Positions 20,646-33,757 are shown, counted from the stretch's first letter. The stretch is 64,000 bases of DNA from Hibiscus mutabilis (GCA_019671005.1 CM033728.1:28099099-28163098), one strand, 5' to 3'. The notes: a model not told the origin generated them from the sequence alone. Numbers and translations are program-made.

Positions 20646-22089
20646 ATACTCATTTGCGAGTAGTTCTTCAGATCATCCGAGAAAAGAAATTATATGCAAA
20701 GCTGTCAAAGAGTGAATTTTGGTTGTCTGAAGTAGCTTTCCTTGGACACATATTCTCTACAGAAGGAATTTGAGTTGCTCCTAAGAAGGTTCAAGCAATA
20801 CTCGAATGGAAAGTTCCTCAAAATGTCTCTGAAGTGAGAACTTTCTTGGGAGTAGCTGGTTATTATTGGCGGTTTGTGAAAGATTTTTCAATGATTGCCA
20901 CTTCAATAACTAAGCTATTAAGAAAAGATGTGCCATTTGTTTGGACAGATAAATGTCAGGAAAGTTTCAACAAATTTAAGAAGATATTAACAGAAGCTCA
21001 TCTCTTGGTACAACCAAAATTTGGGAAGGATTTCACAATATATAGTGATGCATCCCATAATGGTTTGGGGTGTGTATTAATGCAAGAAGGAAAGGTGGTA
21101 GCGCATGCTTGTCGACAACTCAAAACTCATGAAAGGAATTATCCTACTCATGATCTAGCGTATGCTTCTTGACAACAAGTTGGCGGAGCTATATGTTAAG
21201 CATATCTTTGAGTTAGCTCGGATCATAAAGGTTCACTTCAAGGTTTTGGAGTGCACTACATGAAGCATTGGAAACTCTGCTTTCCATCCCCAAACAGATG
21301 GACAATCGGAAAGAACTATTCAGATACTCGAAGATATGCTTAGAGCATGCATAATTAATTTTGCTTTTTCTTGGGAAAAATATCTTCCATTAGCTGAATT
21401 TGCCTACAATAACAGTTATCAATCAAGTATAAAATGGCACCTTATGAGGCATCATATGGAAGAAAATTCCAAACACCATTGAATTGGTTCGAGTTGGAGG
21501 ATCGATAAATTATCAGACCAGATCTTGTTCAAGAAATGGAAAATAAGGTAAAAATAATTCAAGATAATGTCAAGGCCGCTTCTGACAGACAAAAGTCATA
21601 TTCAGATCTTAAAAAAAAGATATTGAGTTCGAAGTTGGAGATAAAGTATTCTTAAAGGTTTCACCATGGAAAAAGATTTTATGCTTTGGACAAAAAGAAA
21701 AGCTTAGTCCAAGATTCATTGGCCCTTATGAAATTTTAAAACGGTTGGGTCCAGTGGCGTATCAATTAGCTTTACCACCAGAGTTGAGTAAGGTCCATGA
21801 TGTATTTCATGTGTCCATGTTTCGGAGATATTTATCCGATCCTTCGTACGTTATTACACCAGAAGAGATCAAGATTCAATCGAATTTGGCATATGATGAA
21901 GAACCTATAAGAATTTTAGCTTGAAGAGAAAAGCAAATAAGGAATAAAATGATTCCTCTAGTAAAAGTTCTATGGAGAAATCACTCAGTGGAAGAAGTTA
22001 CTTAGGAAACAAAGGAAGTAATGAAAAAGAGTATTCGTACCTTTCTGAACCAAGTAAGTAAGGAAAATTTGAGGATGAATTTTCTTAAC
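20646..22089 (+). pseudogene. pol: Tekay-like chromovirus pol remnant (E)
   Basis: The remnant enters within RT, after the catalytic box: HLRVVLQIIREKKLYAKLSK, then FLGHIFSTEGI. It continues through YYWRFVKDFSMIA and the RNase H start FTIYSDASHNGLGCVLMQ to THERNYPTHDLA (21172). RNase H then breaks off and integrase resumes with AFHPQTDGQSERTIQILEDM and YLPLAEFAYNNSYQSSI, so about 200 residues are missing. The end carries GPYEILKRLGPVAYQLALPP, VHDVFHVSMFRRYLSDPS and a chromodomain-like LWRNHSVEEVT whose tryptophan codon is a TAG. That C-terminus is typical of Tekay/Del chromoviruses. The 5' half of the element is absent at the junction with Athila C. Confidence 0.87.
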
Positions 22090-22099
22090 AGGGGAGAAT
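22090..22099 (+). promoter_or_regulatory. polypurine tract of element E
   Basis: AGGGGAGAAT immediately precedes the LTR start TGCAATATCCC. The position next to the 3' LTR and the purine content fit the plus-strand primer site. Confidence 0.75.
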
Positions 22100-24056
22100 T
22101 GCAATATCCCAAATTTTTGGTTAGTGACCAAAATGAAAATTTTAAAAGTTTGATGGTCAAAGTATAAACTTTGGAAAAGTTCAAGGACTAAATTGTAATT
22201 TTAAAAAGTTATGTATTTTAGTCCCGTAAATGAATAGTTCACCCCCAAGAATGACATTTTCATGTTACTCGGATTTTTCGTACGGAGTTTGTAATTTTGG
22301 CTATAAAGCGATAAAGTTTAGAAAAATATTCGGATAATCGGATCGAATCGGATATTCAAGATATTTTAAAGGATGATAAGGCAAGGTTAAAAATGTCATT
22401 TCCATGTTTTAAAATGGTAGGATTTAACATAGACCATTGGATTAAAGTAGGTTTTCCATGTTAAATATGAGCCATTGGATGAAAATAGCAAGATGGTAAA
22501 TTTGGGAAATTCCAAATGCAAAGTTAGTAATCACTAACTACTTGGATTATTTTTGACCCTTGGATGAGTAGGTAGACATGTGGCAAGATATGAAGCATTG
22601 GGTTAAAAGGGCAATTTGGTCATTTTATCATAAAAGAGATTTTTATTTTGGATTTTTTTAAATACATGACAAATGGCCAAATTAGGAACAAATGAAATTT
22701 CAAGACATTTCTCCATCCTTCTCTCTTGTTCGAACACTCTCCCAAGATTGTGATCATGATCAAGATCATAGTACGAGCAAGTTTAAAGATAAGGAAAAAG
22801 TTCAAGAGTAAAGCTAAAAGCAATAGTAAGGTTTTCTAGTAAGGCATCAGGTGAGTGCAATGCATACATAATATGATACATGGATGTTTTATACATCATA
22901 AGGAAGACTCGCAATAAGTCTACCTTGTTTATATCGGCATGATATTTATGTCATAATCATATATTTGACATGTTTTAAATGTGTCAAAAGTTGAATATAA
23001 ATGCATGGATCACAAGTTATATATGATGTTATATTATGAATGTTATTTCGGGTATGAACTGCCCAATGTTAAATTATGTTGATATACATTGCCATGGATG
23101 AAATAAATACGGAAATTATGCGCAAGTAAGTTATTGAGGGACAGGGTATAGTTAGCATGCCATAGAGTCCAGCAGCACGCTGCACATTCGGTTATCCGGT
23201 TTAGCACTATAGTGTATATAAAGGACACTTAGTATATGGTTAGCATTGCCTTACAAATAAGTGGATGGTGGGCATGACCTTATGTGTATTAGCACTTCGG
23301 TGCATCTTTGACTTGAGTACCCAGGGTCCTCATAGGTTTATATTTGGGCTATGATATTGGTAAATAATTGATAAATGGGTGAAAGAGTTGTAAAATCTTA
23401 AAATTATGGCAAGTATATTGGTAAGAAACTATATCCGGTTTATATTATGTTGATATATAATTAACATAATGGTAAGACATATCTAGTGATTCAAAATGCA
23501 TAAATATGGTTAAATGTTATTAATTGTAGCTATGTTATATTGCACTGAATATTATTATTGCCTAAGTATATACTTAGCGTGTGATGGTTTTCACGCCTAG
23601 GTAAAAAGCAGAAATCGGAGTAAGGAGCAGGCATCGTTCTTATCCAAAGTATAGTAACGATATCAGTAATAACATCCTTTGATGTGTTTTGATGTTTCTA
23701 GATGGCATGTATATGTTAAAATTAATTGGTTACATACTAGTTTTTATATGGTTTGTATTAACTTATAAACCAGTTTATGTTTATAGCAAATGATGAGTAG
23801 TCATATTAAAGTTAAAATTGTGTAACGACTAGAAAATAGTTAAATAGAGTAATCGGGTAGATTTTTATTTTAGGCAGTTTTTAGGCAGTGATATTCCTTA
23901 TATATGATAGAAAAGAATTGTTAAATTGCTTCCTGAAATTGAACTTTATTTGATAGGATAAAAATTCAAAATGTGATTCTACGCGATAAAAAATATATAT
24001 TATTTATGTGATCCTCTAATTAGTATTTAAAATAGAATATTTGTTAGGGTGTTACA
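22100..24056 (+). repeat. 3' LTR of Tekay-like element E
   Basis: It begins TGCAATATCCCAAAT and ends GGGTGTTACA, 1957 bp. The start has the AGTGACCAAAATG block seen in LTRs at 24831 and 40745. A short-period repeat with GCACTTCGGTGCA-like words lies around 23160-23310, and a CCTAAGTATATACTTAGCGTG block precedes the distal third. The flanking bases are AAATG on the right; the left end of the element is gone, so no duplication can be tested. Confidence 0.85.
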
Positions 24057-24830
24057 AAATGGGTGCATGAAACATTACTGTGGGGACAATTGAATCCATA
24101 ATTCTAGAGAAAAAACATTTTTTTAAAGAGCTATCAGGTTCGCACCCCCACCACGCCCGAAATCAGTACCTAGTCGGTTACGAGTTGCCTTAACATTGGA
24201 ACTTGCAAGTTCGAATTTAATTTAATTTAAGATCCGTTTAGAAATGCGAGTTAGTTTTAAAGTACCCATTACTCGAAGAATAAATAAAGACCACCACCAT
24301 TGCCTCCGGTACTAGCCGAATTTATCCTCCAATAATGGGACACTAAATCAACAATTAATATCTCGAATGCAACATATATGAAAAATAAGCATGGAATATA
24401 TAAAAAATAAATGTGAAAATTAAAGGTTAGATGTTAGAGGTTAGTTAGTTAGCTAGCTAAATTAATCGTTCCGTAAATAATTAGGATCATACCCCAGTGC
24501 GTGTTGCCATAACGCATAGATGAATCGTGATCCAGAGAAAATAAGTTAATACAGTAAATAAATGGATAAATAAGGGGCTGAAATTAAAGAAAATAAAAAA
24601 CAATACTAAAATATAAAGAACATAAATTAAAGTGCTGAAATTTAAATAACAGGAAATAAAATAAGACCATATTACATAAAAACGGGAAAAAAAGGACTGA
24701 AATGGAATAAAATAAAACATGCAAGGGGCATGCACTTAACCCATAAAGTAGAAATGTGTGTGCTGAGAAAAGAAAAGATGTGCATTTTTTAAATGAAAAA
24801 AGGAAAATAAATGCTTAAAAAGAAAAAAAG
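24057..24830 (-). repeat. Ogre-like LTR debris K, first part
   Basis: Minus-strand similarity to the U5 end of the Ogre LTR at 54513-57314 is seen in the block CCACGCCCGAAATCAGTACC at 24151-24170 followed by CGGTTACGAG. It corresponds to GGTACC-AATTTTGGGCGGTG and CCGTAACCG in G. It is truncated on the left by the E LTR and interrupted at 24830 by solo LTR F. Family-level match only. Confidence 0.55.
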
Positions 24831-27800
24831 TGTAACGCCCCGGTTTTAGGGCTTAGCAGTTTAGTGGGTTATTAGGTGGTCTGGTGGACTAGAGTAGAAA
24901 TTCGAGTCAGTTTTGGGGTCGTATATTTTCGATGTGGGGAAAATTATGGAAAATGGTTAAAAATCATGTTTTAATATATGATTAATTTTGGTGGAATCAA
25001 TTTTGGAAAATGAGTTTGGGAGGTGTGACATTTTGGCTAGTGACCAAAATGCAACTTTTGAAAACTGTTTTTAAAGTGACTAAAATGAAAAGGGTCAAAT
25101 TCTTAGAATCCTTAATGAGCTATTTTACCAAGTTTTTGCTGACGATTTCTCTCTTCAATTAAATCATTTTAACATGTGTTTTAAAAGTTAATTAAAAGGG
25201 ATTCTAGATATTAAAGTTAGTTATTTGGTTTTAATGAAAATTGACATAACTTTTCTCTCAACTTTTCTCTCCACTTCTTTTACACCAAACACTTATATTT
25301 CATCAAAAACCAAAGGTGAGAGATCAATTTTACTCAGAATCTTGATCGACAATTGATTATTTAACTTTGATTTACAAAATCTTATTGAAATCTTGTGTTT
25401 TCCTAGTTTTAAACAGGCCAATTGAGGGAGAAATCACACAATAGGGGTAAGGTTCATTATCTCCTCTATTGAATGGTTCTTTATTGATATTCCCAAGTAT
25501 TTGATCCTTAATTTATGGTTTATAATCTGATTTTGTGTTTTTTATATTGAATTAATTGATTTAGTTGGGTAAGATTGATGAAATAGTGAAAGATCTGAAT
25601 TAGATCTGTTTTCCAGTGATGTATATTGATTTTGAACATATTATGGATGTATAATAATATTGATAAGTCGCTTTTGTTAATGGAATCCTGAAACTCTTGA
25701 ATCTCTATTTGTTTAGGTTGTTAGACTTGTGTTTTTGTGGAGTTGTGGTGGTTGTTTGGTTGTTGGAGGTGTTAGGTTGTTTTGATTCTTTTTTTAGATG
25801 TGTTTTGATGATAAAAGTGGTGCTAGGTTGATAGATGTTGGCGGGGTTATGAATCGAAGTGTTTTGGTTATGTTTTCGGTTGTTGTGGAGGGTTAATTGT
25901 GAGAGTTTTGTGGGAATCCAAGAAGGATTGTGGTTGCTGTTTTTAGAATGCATTATGATGCATTAATCCTCTGTGGGTTTTTGGTAAAAGCAGGGGAGGT
26001 TGATCCTGAAGTAAGTGGAGAAGCGTAGGAGGCTTCGGATACTCGTTTTTGTGTCGGTGAATCGAGGTTTCGCGTGACGGTGAGTGAAAACGTGGATTCC
26101 AGCATTGGAATGTTTAAAGATGGTTTTTGGGAGTTTAGGTAGAGCTTGAAACGCTTACCTAAGCTCAGAAGTAAGTAAAGTGGTTTTACTCTCTCGGTCG
26201 TGCTAGTTTGAAATGGTTTTATGCACTTGTTTTGATTTACATTGTACCTAATGTTTAAGCATGATTTAAAGTATTTGATGTACTATTTTTAAGCATGTTT
26301 TGCTGAAGGATGCACATGGTAAGTGATCCTTGTAAGTATGGTTTATACTTGTGTTTTAAAGCATGGTTGTTGGTTTGGAAAGGGCATGGTTTAATGCTTG
26401 TTAAAAACAATGAGGTAAATGGTGTATGGTTAATTATATTGGCAAGTGTGTGGTTTTAAAATTGTTATCGGATATAGTTGGCCGGCTATAGGATTGAGTG
26501 CACTGTAAAATAAGTCGCCTTGGATGTTGAGGGGTTTATTTGGTGTACCGAATACTCTATCCAAGTACCCTAACGGTTGAGGAGTTAAATAGTACCGAAT
26601 ACTCCCGTTAGTGGGTTAAACATCTAACCAATGGGAGGGATTGGTATCCTTGTGGGTTGAGAGTGTACCCAGTTGGAACTGTACCCAGTTGTTATTGTAT
26701 CGCGATTGTGATTGTATCGCTATTCCGGTTGAGATGGCTTGAAGTGTTGGGTTAACACTTGTTTAATCTGTGTATCTGATGAACTCTTTTGTTAATGGAC
26801 TTGTTAAAGATCACTTGAAAGCCAATATAATTGTTAATGTATCATTGAAATGGTTTATGTTGTATAATGTGATTTATACATGTTTTCTCCTTAAGATTTG
26901 CATTTGGTAGTAAAGCATGGGAAGGCTTAGGTAGAGGGTTAGCAATGTGACTTGTTGTTGGTTAATGATACATGTAGCATATGTTTGATATGTTGTTTTG
27001 ATGTTGTAAGTGCATGGTTTAAAAGAGGCATGATGTTTTAAAAGGTGATGTTAAGAAATGGTTTTAAATGCATTGATGGTGTTTTGTTCTGAGCTTTCCT
27101 CACTAAGCCTTGTGTGCTTACGCTCTTTTTGTCCATCAATGCAGAGAATTAAAGTTTCGGAAGGCAGCAAGAAGCAAGGGGATCTTGGCAAGACTTGGTT
27201 CCAAAGTATGTTAGAGACTAGACTATAATAAATAAGGGCAATGGGGTACTTGTTATAATTTGGGAGATGTTTTGGGGAACTCCCTGTTTGAGCATGTTTC
27301 TTAGGTTGCTTTTGGTTTGTAAATGGCCTTTAAAGATTGATTTTGGTGCTGGTTTGTCTTTTGGTATATTGTATGGATGCAACTTTAGGAAGCATGCCTA
27401 TCGATTTCCATTCGATGCATGAAGCCTTGTTGTGCTGTTAGATTTGTGTTGCTAGGTTGCTTATGGTATATTTGGCATGTTGGTATGGTGTTATAAGCAT
27501 GTTGGGATGGTTTGAGAATGTTTTTGGGTTGAAAAATCTGAAATTTGTGGCATTACAGGTCCAGGTGTACCGATACGCGGGGAACCGTATCGGTACGGCT
27601 AGGCATTTTCTAGCTTGAGGGATCGGTACACGTAAGGGAGTACCGGTACGCCTAGGTAATTTTGGCCTAGCGTACCGATACGAAAAAGGAGTATTGGTAC
27701 ACGTTCTAGCCTCTGGAATCTCACTTTTTAAACCCAAACCCCTGTACTGATACCCATGTAAGCGTACCGGTACGGATGTTAAAACAAATAAGAAGTTAGG

Positions 27801-28316
27801 TAAGTTGGTTATTGCGTATCGGTACGGGTCATGGTGTATCGGTACGATACATTTTTATGCGTATCGGTACGATAACACCAGTACCGATACTCAAGGCTGT
27901 TTTCTATTGCATCGGCTCTCAATTTTGCTTGCTTCGCATTTTAGTCCCTAAATCTTGCTAATGCATTAGTACATGGTTAAAATGATTGGTTTTAGTTGAA
28001 ATATGAGACATACGCATGGAACCTGACTAATCTAGGGTTGGTAATTTAAAAGTGGGTTTTTGACTTGTAACTTCGTCAAATTACAATTTGGTCCCTAAGT
28101 GGTAAACGGAATCAATTGGATATCAAAGTGATGCCCGATTGAGTTAGGATTACACCTGTTATCTGCATGAACATGTATGATTAATAATTGTCATCTAGAT
28201 AAGATAAAAAGAAAAAAAATGGACCGAGTTGGCTAAATCTCTTTGATTTGCTACGGCAAACCTAATGTGGCCATCTTGATTTGGTTGGGCGTCTAGGTCG
28301 GGTCAAGGCGATTACA
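24831..28316 (+). repeat. solo LTR F (chromovirus-like) with target-site duplication
   Basis: It starts TGTAACGCCCCGGTTTTAGG and ends GGCGATTACA, 3486 bp, with AAAAG on both sides (24826-24830 and 28317-28321). No internal domain, primer site or polypurine tract adjoins it, so it is a solo LTR. The low-complexity flank weakens the duplication as evidence, but the termini agree with related LTRs. A GTACCGATAC palindrome cluster lies at 27560-27890 and a CCTCACTAAGCCTTGTGTGC block at 27097. The related minus-strand fragment J at 37661 shares its terminal 100 bases. Confidence 0.8.
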
Positions 28317-28321
28317 AAAAG

Positions 28322-29472
28322 AAAGAAATAAAGAAGGAAAGAAATGAAGGAAGGATTCCTTGCATTAATTTCAAAACTCAAACATTTCAAGAAATAAAAG
28401 GCTATTCCTCTACGTCTTTTTTCGACAAAATTAGAAAACCAATCATCGATGGTGTGTCTTCTCTCGTTCGCATCACTGGACGGTGGAAACGGCCAAATAT
28501 ACAACATTCCTTCCGCTTTAAACCTAGACTCAAAAAACACTCCTATTTTAACAAAAGAAAGGGCCATTCATTGACGACCAAGCCTCCCGGTGTTCATGGC
28601 GACAACTCTTTACCGTTCGCAACAACAATTGGCGAATGAAAAGCCAAAGCAAGCCTATTTCAGTTTCAGGTGAAGCTTTTTTTCCTTTTTTTTCAAAATC
28701 CTAGGTTTTCTGGCAATTGAATCTTTTTTCTGAAAAGTTTTAGTTTTTGATTTCGAGAAACATAAGAAAAGAAAATAAATTTTTATTTTTTGCTTTTAAA
28801 ACCACGATGAAGAAAAAGATCTCTCTTGTAACACTGGAAAATCAAATAAAAAAAGAACTCTAATTGCTAAAAAAGAATACCTAGAACTTGCTCTCGCTTG
28901 TATTTCAGAATTTGAAAAAAGTAGTCCCTTCTACATTGTTTTTATTGGCTTTTATATAACCCTTTTGATTATAGATAAAAAAAAATGAAAAAAGCTAAAT
29001 TGCTATTGGTTGCCTTTGAAATTCCTTGTTGCTCTTGTTTTTTTGTGTAGGTGTCAACTGGAGATGAGAGGGGATCAATCTGGTTGTGTGATGATCGATT
29101 CGTTGGAGACCAAGGGCCCGTGAGGCAGTTGTGGTTGTGATTGAAATAGGGAATCAGAGGTGCAGACATACAGTCAGGACCAGGGGTGTATGGATGGTGT
29201 AGGGTAGTGGATCAAAAGGGTGGCACCAAGGGTGTGGTTACTCTGTTAAGAGGGTGTAGGTGTGTGTTGGTTTTAAGTTGGTAATGGTTTTAGCCAATTT
29301 TAGTTTAGTTGGGTCAAGCTAGTTAGGTATTTGGGTGTAATGGGTTTGATATGGTTTCTATAGGTAAAAAGGACATTTAAAATGGACTTTTTTAGTAACA
29401 TGGATTTTGGTTTTGGATGGTATTCGAATTTAAATTATTTCTGTTAAGGCCAGATAGAATATGGATATTACA
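28322..29472 (-). repeat. Ogre-like LTR debris K, second part
   Basis: This resumes the sequence interrupted by solo LTR F (A-rich AAAGAAATAAAG joins the left flank). It has a gene-like middle section with TTTCAGGTGAAG and TTTTGTGTAGGTG spliced-leader-like words, an arrangement also seen in LTR M. It ends GGATATTACA at 29472, whose complement TGTAATATCC would be an LTR start. No protein-coding similarity is seen. Assignment to one LTR with 24057-24830 is an inference. Confidence 0.45.
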
Positions 29473-30147
29473 TAACTACTTGATCTCACTTCCCCAAAGC
29501 AACGCATAACAATAATAGTCACGGACTGACCTCGATCTAGACAAGGGAGAAGCAACAAAAAATAAAAATCGGGGTCGAATAACCCATGTCTTTCATTAAT
29601 TCAAAAAACAAAGTACAAAGGGTCCTAATACTATTACATGAGAAATTAGAGCTTTGAGGCGTCATCCACTTCAATGCCCGAAGAATTCTTCGTCACGGTC
29701 CCCGCAAGATCCCCTAGCTCTGATGACTAAATGTTAATATCCACGAGCTCTGGAGGACCCCTCCCGGTAGCTCCTGCAAAATCTTCAGCCCTAATCCTTG
29801 GGAAAGACTCATCGATATCCTCAAGCACTGCCAAATGATTGACAACAGAGGTACCATGCAAACCTGCTTGGCCCACCAAACCCTTGTGAACCTCCAAATC
29901 CCTAATCGCATCATCTCCGAGGGGAACATCAACAGGGGTCGAAATTTCATCAATGGCCTCCATCCAAACATACGGTAATAATAGCTCACGAGCTCGCAAC
30001 CAAGCTTCTCCACATGGTTATACTGGTCCAAACCAAGATCACCCTCCTCAGTTACACTCCAGCAGCTATGAAGGTCAACGTCACTCAAATTCATCAGCCC
30101 TGTCGTGACTTGAACAACACAAATGAGGCTCTGCTCACATCTCCCCG
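29473..30147 (-). pseudogene. unidentified coding remnant O, third part
   Basis: The minus strand has an open stretch (29999-29727) reading MRARELLLPYVWMEAIDE and later DESFPRIRAEDFAGATGRG, followed by a stop and SSELGDLAGTVTKNSSG in the same frame. I do not recognise the family. It lies between LTR debris K and the LTR N1 and is the probable continuation of 32999-33757. The acidic, low-complexity composition would suit an element-encoded accessory protein, but this is not shown. Confidence 0.4.
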
Positions 30148-32998
30148 TATAACACCCTCGACCCGAGTGTCACATTTAGGCTTCAATCCCAAACCAAAAC
30201 CATAAAGTTTCTTACACTGGGTTTAACCTAAACAAGTTATTTTCCAAAATAGTCATATCCAAAAATTGAAAGCCTAGATAAACAATTTAAATCGATTACA
30301 AAAGAGCTCCACTTAATTAAAATAGTTAAACATTTGACTTGATTAATACAAGTTCGAAAATAAAGATTACAGACTCAAACACATAAGGTCCTATGAATAC
30401 ATAGCCCACTAAACACAAGTATCGTACTCTGAAAACCTCCACATACTGGAAATCTCATTATGGATAGTGCTTCACGATCCCGCGATTCGTCAATAAACCT
30501 ATGCACAAAAACAACGATTCTAAGTGCTGAGCTTACAAAACTAAGTGGTACATATCTACTCTACTATACTTTATTCTAATCATAAACATAGGCTTGCAAG
30601 CTAGTACGAGCAAAAAGAGAGATAATAAATACATGGCCTATGACTAGTCGCCTAAACACATGCTCTCATCATAGCAATAATCAAACATGGCCCACAATGC
30701 CCAATCAATCTCGGGATCGCACCAGATCATTCGAGCACAAGCACACAAAGTCATACCATAAACCTAGAGTGACGTCCGCGCCCATACAGCATCGGGATCG
30801 TACACTCTCGGGCAAGACTTGTATCCACACAACATTACATAGATAATGCCAAGAATATTAAGCAAGGCCCGTGTCTACGCAACATCGGGATCCTACACTC
30901 AAGTAAAACTTGCATCCATATACCATCGGGATTTGACACTCTTAGGGATGAGGCCTGCGTCCATACATCATCAGGATCCTACATTCGTTCTTCAAATCAC
31001 CCATCAAGCACCTTCAAATGAGGCCTATGTCTACACAACATCAGGATCCTCCATTTGGGAGTCTGTAAGAGGTTGCAACATATATTACTGGGTATCTGGA
31101 TCCCACCATACAAATACTCAACTAAATAGGTATCCCATCAGCACACAACAAGGACCCTATTTCCACGTAGCACACAACATCGGCGTAATTGCCCTACCGC
31201 ACACAGCTCTAACACATTTACCATTACCTTATGGTTTCTATCAATTATTATGCCACCCCAGTTATCACACATAATTAATTGATCCACCAAGGATCCCCAT
31301 GGGTTACTAACACAAACAATTCACCCATTATTTACCAAGTTTTTTCTCATTATCAAAGTGTATATAAATCATCTCTATTAGTCCATATTATCTCATTAGT
31401 GTCCCACGTCAATTTTTATATTTCATTAGCATTAGAGACTATTTCAATCAATGGGTGTTGATACTCGAACACGAGTATCGATACAATATCCCTAGGTACC
31501 GGTACTCACACACGTACTGATACTAATATTACTTACTAAAAACCCAGATTTCCACAAGTACTGGTATTAATATTGCTTACTCGATCCCTAAAGCTTATGA
31601 AAGTCATTAAGGTTTTCTACCGTATTAAATCATTTTATATTAATTCATAAATTTATGATCATTCATTCGAATATTACCAATTATTAGTCCATTTAGTACA
31701 ATTTCTATCAAATCTCAGCAATTTATTCGAACAAGCATACAAGCTATCAGAATTATTTCAATCAGTCAAGCAATCATCAAATAATTATTCGAGCATCTCA
31801 AACGACCCTACACGGTCTCTAAAACCTCCAAGAGTCACATCACACTCACGGCATCACTGTGCACTTCATAATTATCGAATCTTATAAAACCAATCTCTAC
31901 TCATGCTTATTTATCGTCTACCTATTTTGCGAATACTAACACGCAAAGCAACAACCCTTATGATGCTCATGAAGCAATAAGAGTTCGAGGTGTACTAACC
32001 TTAAACCCAAGTAATAAATTCCCATCCAAGCTTCTCCAAACATCATCTTTAATTCCAATATTTGAATCCACCAAAACCTTATATAAAATAAATACGATTA
32101 CATAAGCCATCTCACACTATCGCACTACTTTAGGAGATAAACGGATAAAAATAGCTTATCAGGTTTGAATTTGGCAAAACAGACTATGCCAATGGATCTA
32201 GAACATCGAGAAACCCTAGGTAGGGTTCCTTAGAAAAAGTCAACAGCTAGGTCAATACGATCAACGGCTCGGTCAGAGCGGTCAACGGTTCAGTTAATGG
32301 CTCGATCATCACAGTCAATGGCTCAGTTAACAGCTTGTTCAACACGGTCAATGGCTCAGTCAATGTGGCTCAGCTCGATCAATGGCTTGGCTTGGTCAGC
32401 GGCATAGCTTGGTCAAAGGCTTAGCTGGGTCAACGGCTCGACTTGTCAACAGCTCGGTTAATGTCTCAGTGGATAGGCTTGGGTCATCTTAATAGGCCGG
32501 CTAAACTAGCTGGCCCAGTGGCTCGGCTTGAGTCGGTTACAGTTGCGCCTTGCGCTTGCCCTCTATTTTGTGATTTGATCACTAGAACTACCTCTTTTCA
32601 AAAATCTAAAACTGTAACTCCTTCACCATGGCGAACGGAAACAGCGACGGTGACTTGGTGACCACTAACAGACTCATCTTGGTGAGATCTTTCCAACGGT
32701 ACTGAAGGTGTTACGAACGGATACTCGAATCCCCATAGGTTGGAGTTTAAAAAAATCCCCTCAACTTTTCTCTCCTTTCTCTCCCCTCTCTCCCACTATC
32801 CACTTTTTCCCTTTTCCCCTCGTCTTTCTCTTCATAAACTCCTTTTCCTTTTTCCACCAACTCTTATTTAAATTTTCAAACCATTTTTTTCAAATTAATG
32901 GGCCCAACATAAAAGCCTTTAACTTAGTCTTCAAAGATAAAGCCCCATAACCCGAGCTTGAGACCCAATTTACTAACCCTAGAATCTAGGTCGTTATA
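30148..32998 (-). repeat. LTR N1, probable solo LTR with decayed ends
   Basis: It is related to N2 throughout (AAGGTCCTATGAATACATAGCCCACTAAA is shared with 33991 onwards). Its termini read TATAAC and GTTATA where N2 has TGTAAC and GTTACA, each a C-to-T type change. Flanks are CCCCG (30143-30147) and CTTTG (32999-33003), which also differ only by C-to-T. Length 2851 bp. Degenerate tandem repeats occupy about 30770-31060, GGTCAA-rich repeats about 32230-32470. No internal domain adjoins it. Confidence 0.7.
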
Positions 32999-33757
32999 CT
33001 TTGCGTAACCTATGTACTCCTCAAGCTTCCTCTCACCAGCAACCCTAACGGACCTTTCTCCTTCTAGATCACGCTCTACACACTGGATCCTGTACTATGG
33101 CCGCCTCCAACTTCTCCTTCACTTGACAAAGTTGGATCGCTTATGCCCACTTTTTCGATGCCTCGGTAATCACCTTCGAGGCCAACTCCTTTTGAACTCG
33201 AGCATCTGCCTCAATGAGAGTGAATTTCCTCTACTCGTTAGTAGCCTGGATCTCGGCCCTCATTCAACAATCCATGGCCTTCTTAAGGCTTCCCGTTATA
33301 TCTTTTCTCTTTCTCCATCAAGGCTACCTTCTTTTTACAGTGGCCAATTCTTCTCCTCTAGCTTTCAACTCCTCCTGCTACCGAGTACACCTCACGCCAA
33401 CTTCAGAGAAAGCATACTAAAATTCTTGTCCAGCTTCACGAAAGGTAGATTGCAGCTTGTCTACCATCAAGCTCATATCTGTCAAAAAACGAGTGGCCTC
33501 AGCATGACGAGTCTCACAGAAGTCAGGAGAAAGTACCACCAGCTCTTGTACAGACGCTTTTAAAGACTACATACCTACAAGCAATACCATTAAAGGTTAC
33601 AACCCGCCTCAACGGAAAAATGCAAATCTTAACAACTGTGCAAACCAACCTAGGGCGATTAGAGGATAATTTAGACCATCTTCCACGTTGCACCCCCAAG
33701 CCCCTCTTTGACGATAGCTGCCAGCAAACACACAGTGTTAGCCCACCACGACCAGGT
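32999..33757 (-). pseudogene. unidentified coding remnant O, second part
   Basis: The minus strand from about 33560 reads SPDFCETRHAEATRFLTDMS, then QEELKARGEELATVKRR, KKAMDC and EADARVQKELASKVITEASK, with several stops between. The pattern of charged heptads suggests a coiled coil. I do not recognise the family. It is flanked by LTRs N1 and N2, which appear to have inserted into one original minus-strand reading region. Confidence 0.45.

Noticed and set aside
20646..22099. Plant endogenous pararetrovirus
   Set aside because: The RT-RNase H-integrase order, chromodomain-like C-terminus and LTR identify a Ty3/gypsy chromovirus; no movement or coat protein was seen.
33012..33563. 183-codon plus-strand open frame
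   Set aside because: It overlaps the minus-strand coding debris, which has the more protein-like composition; the plus frame has low-complexity Ser/Leu content and no motif.
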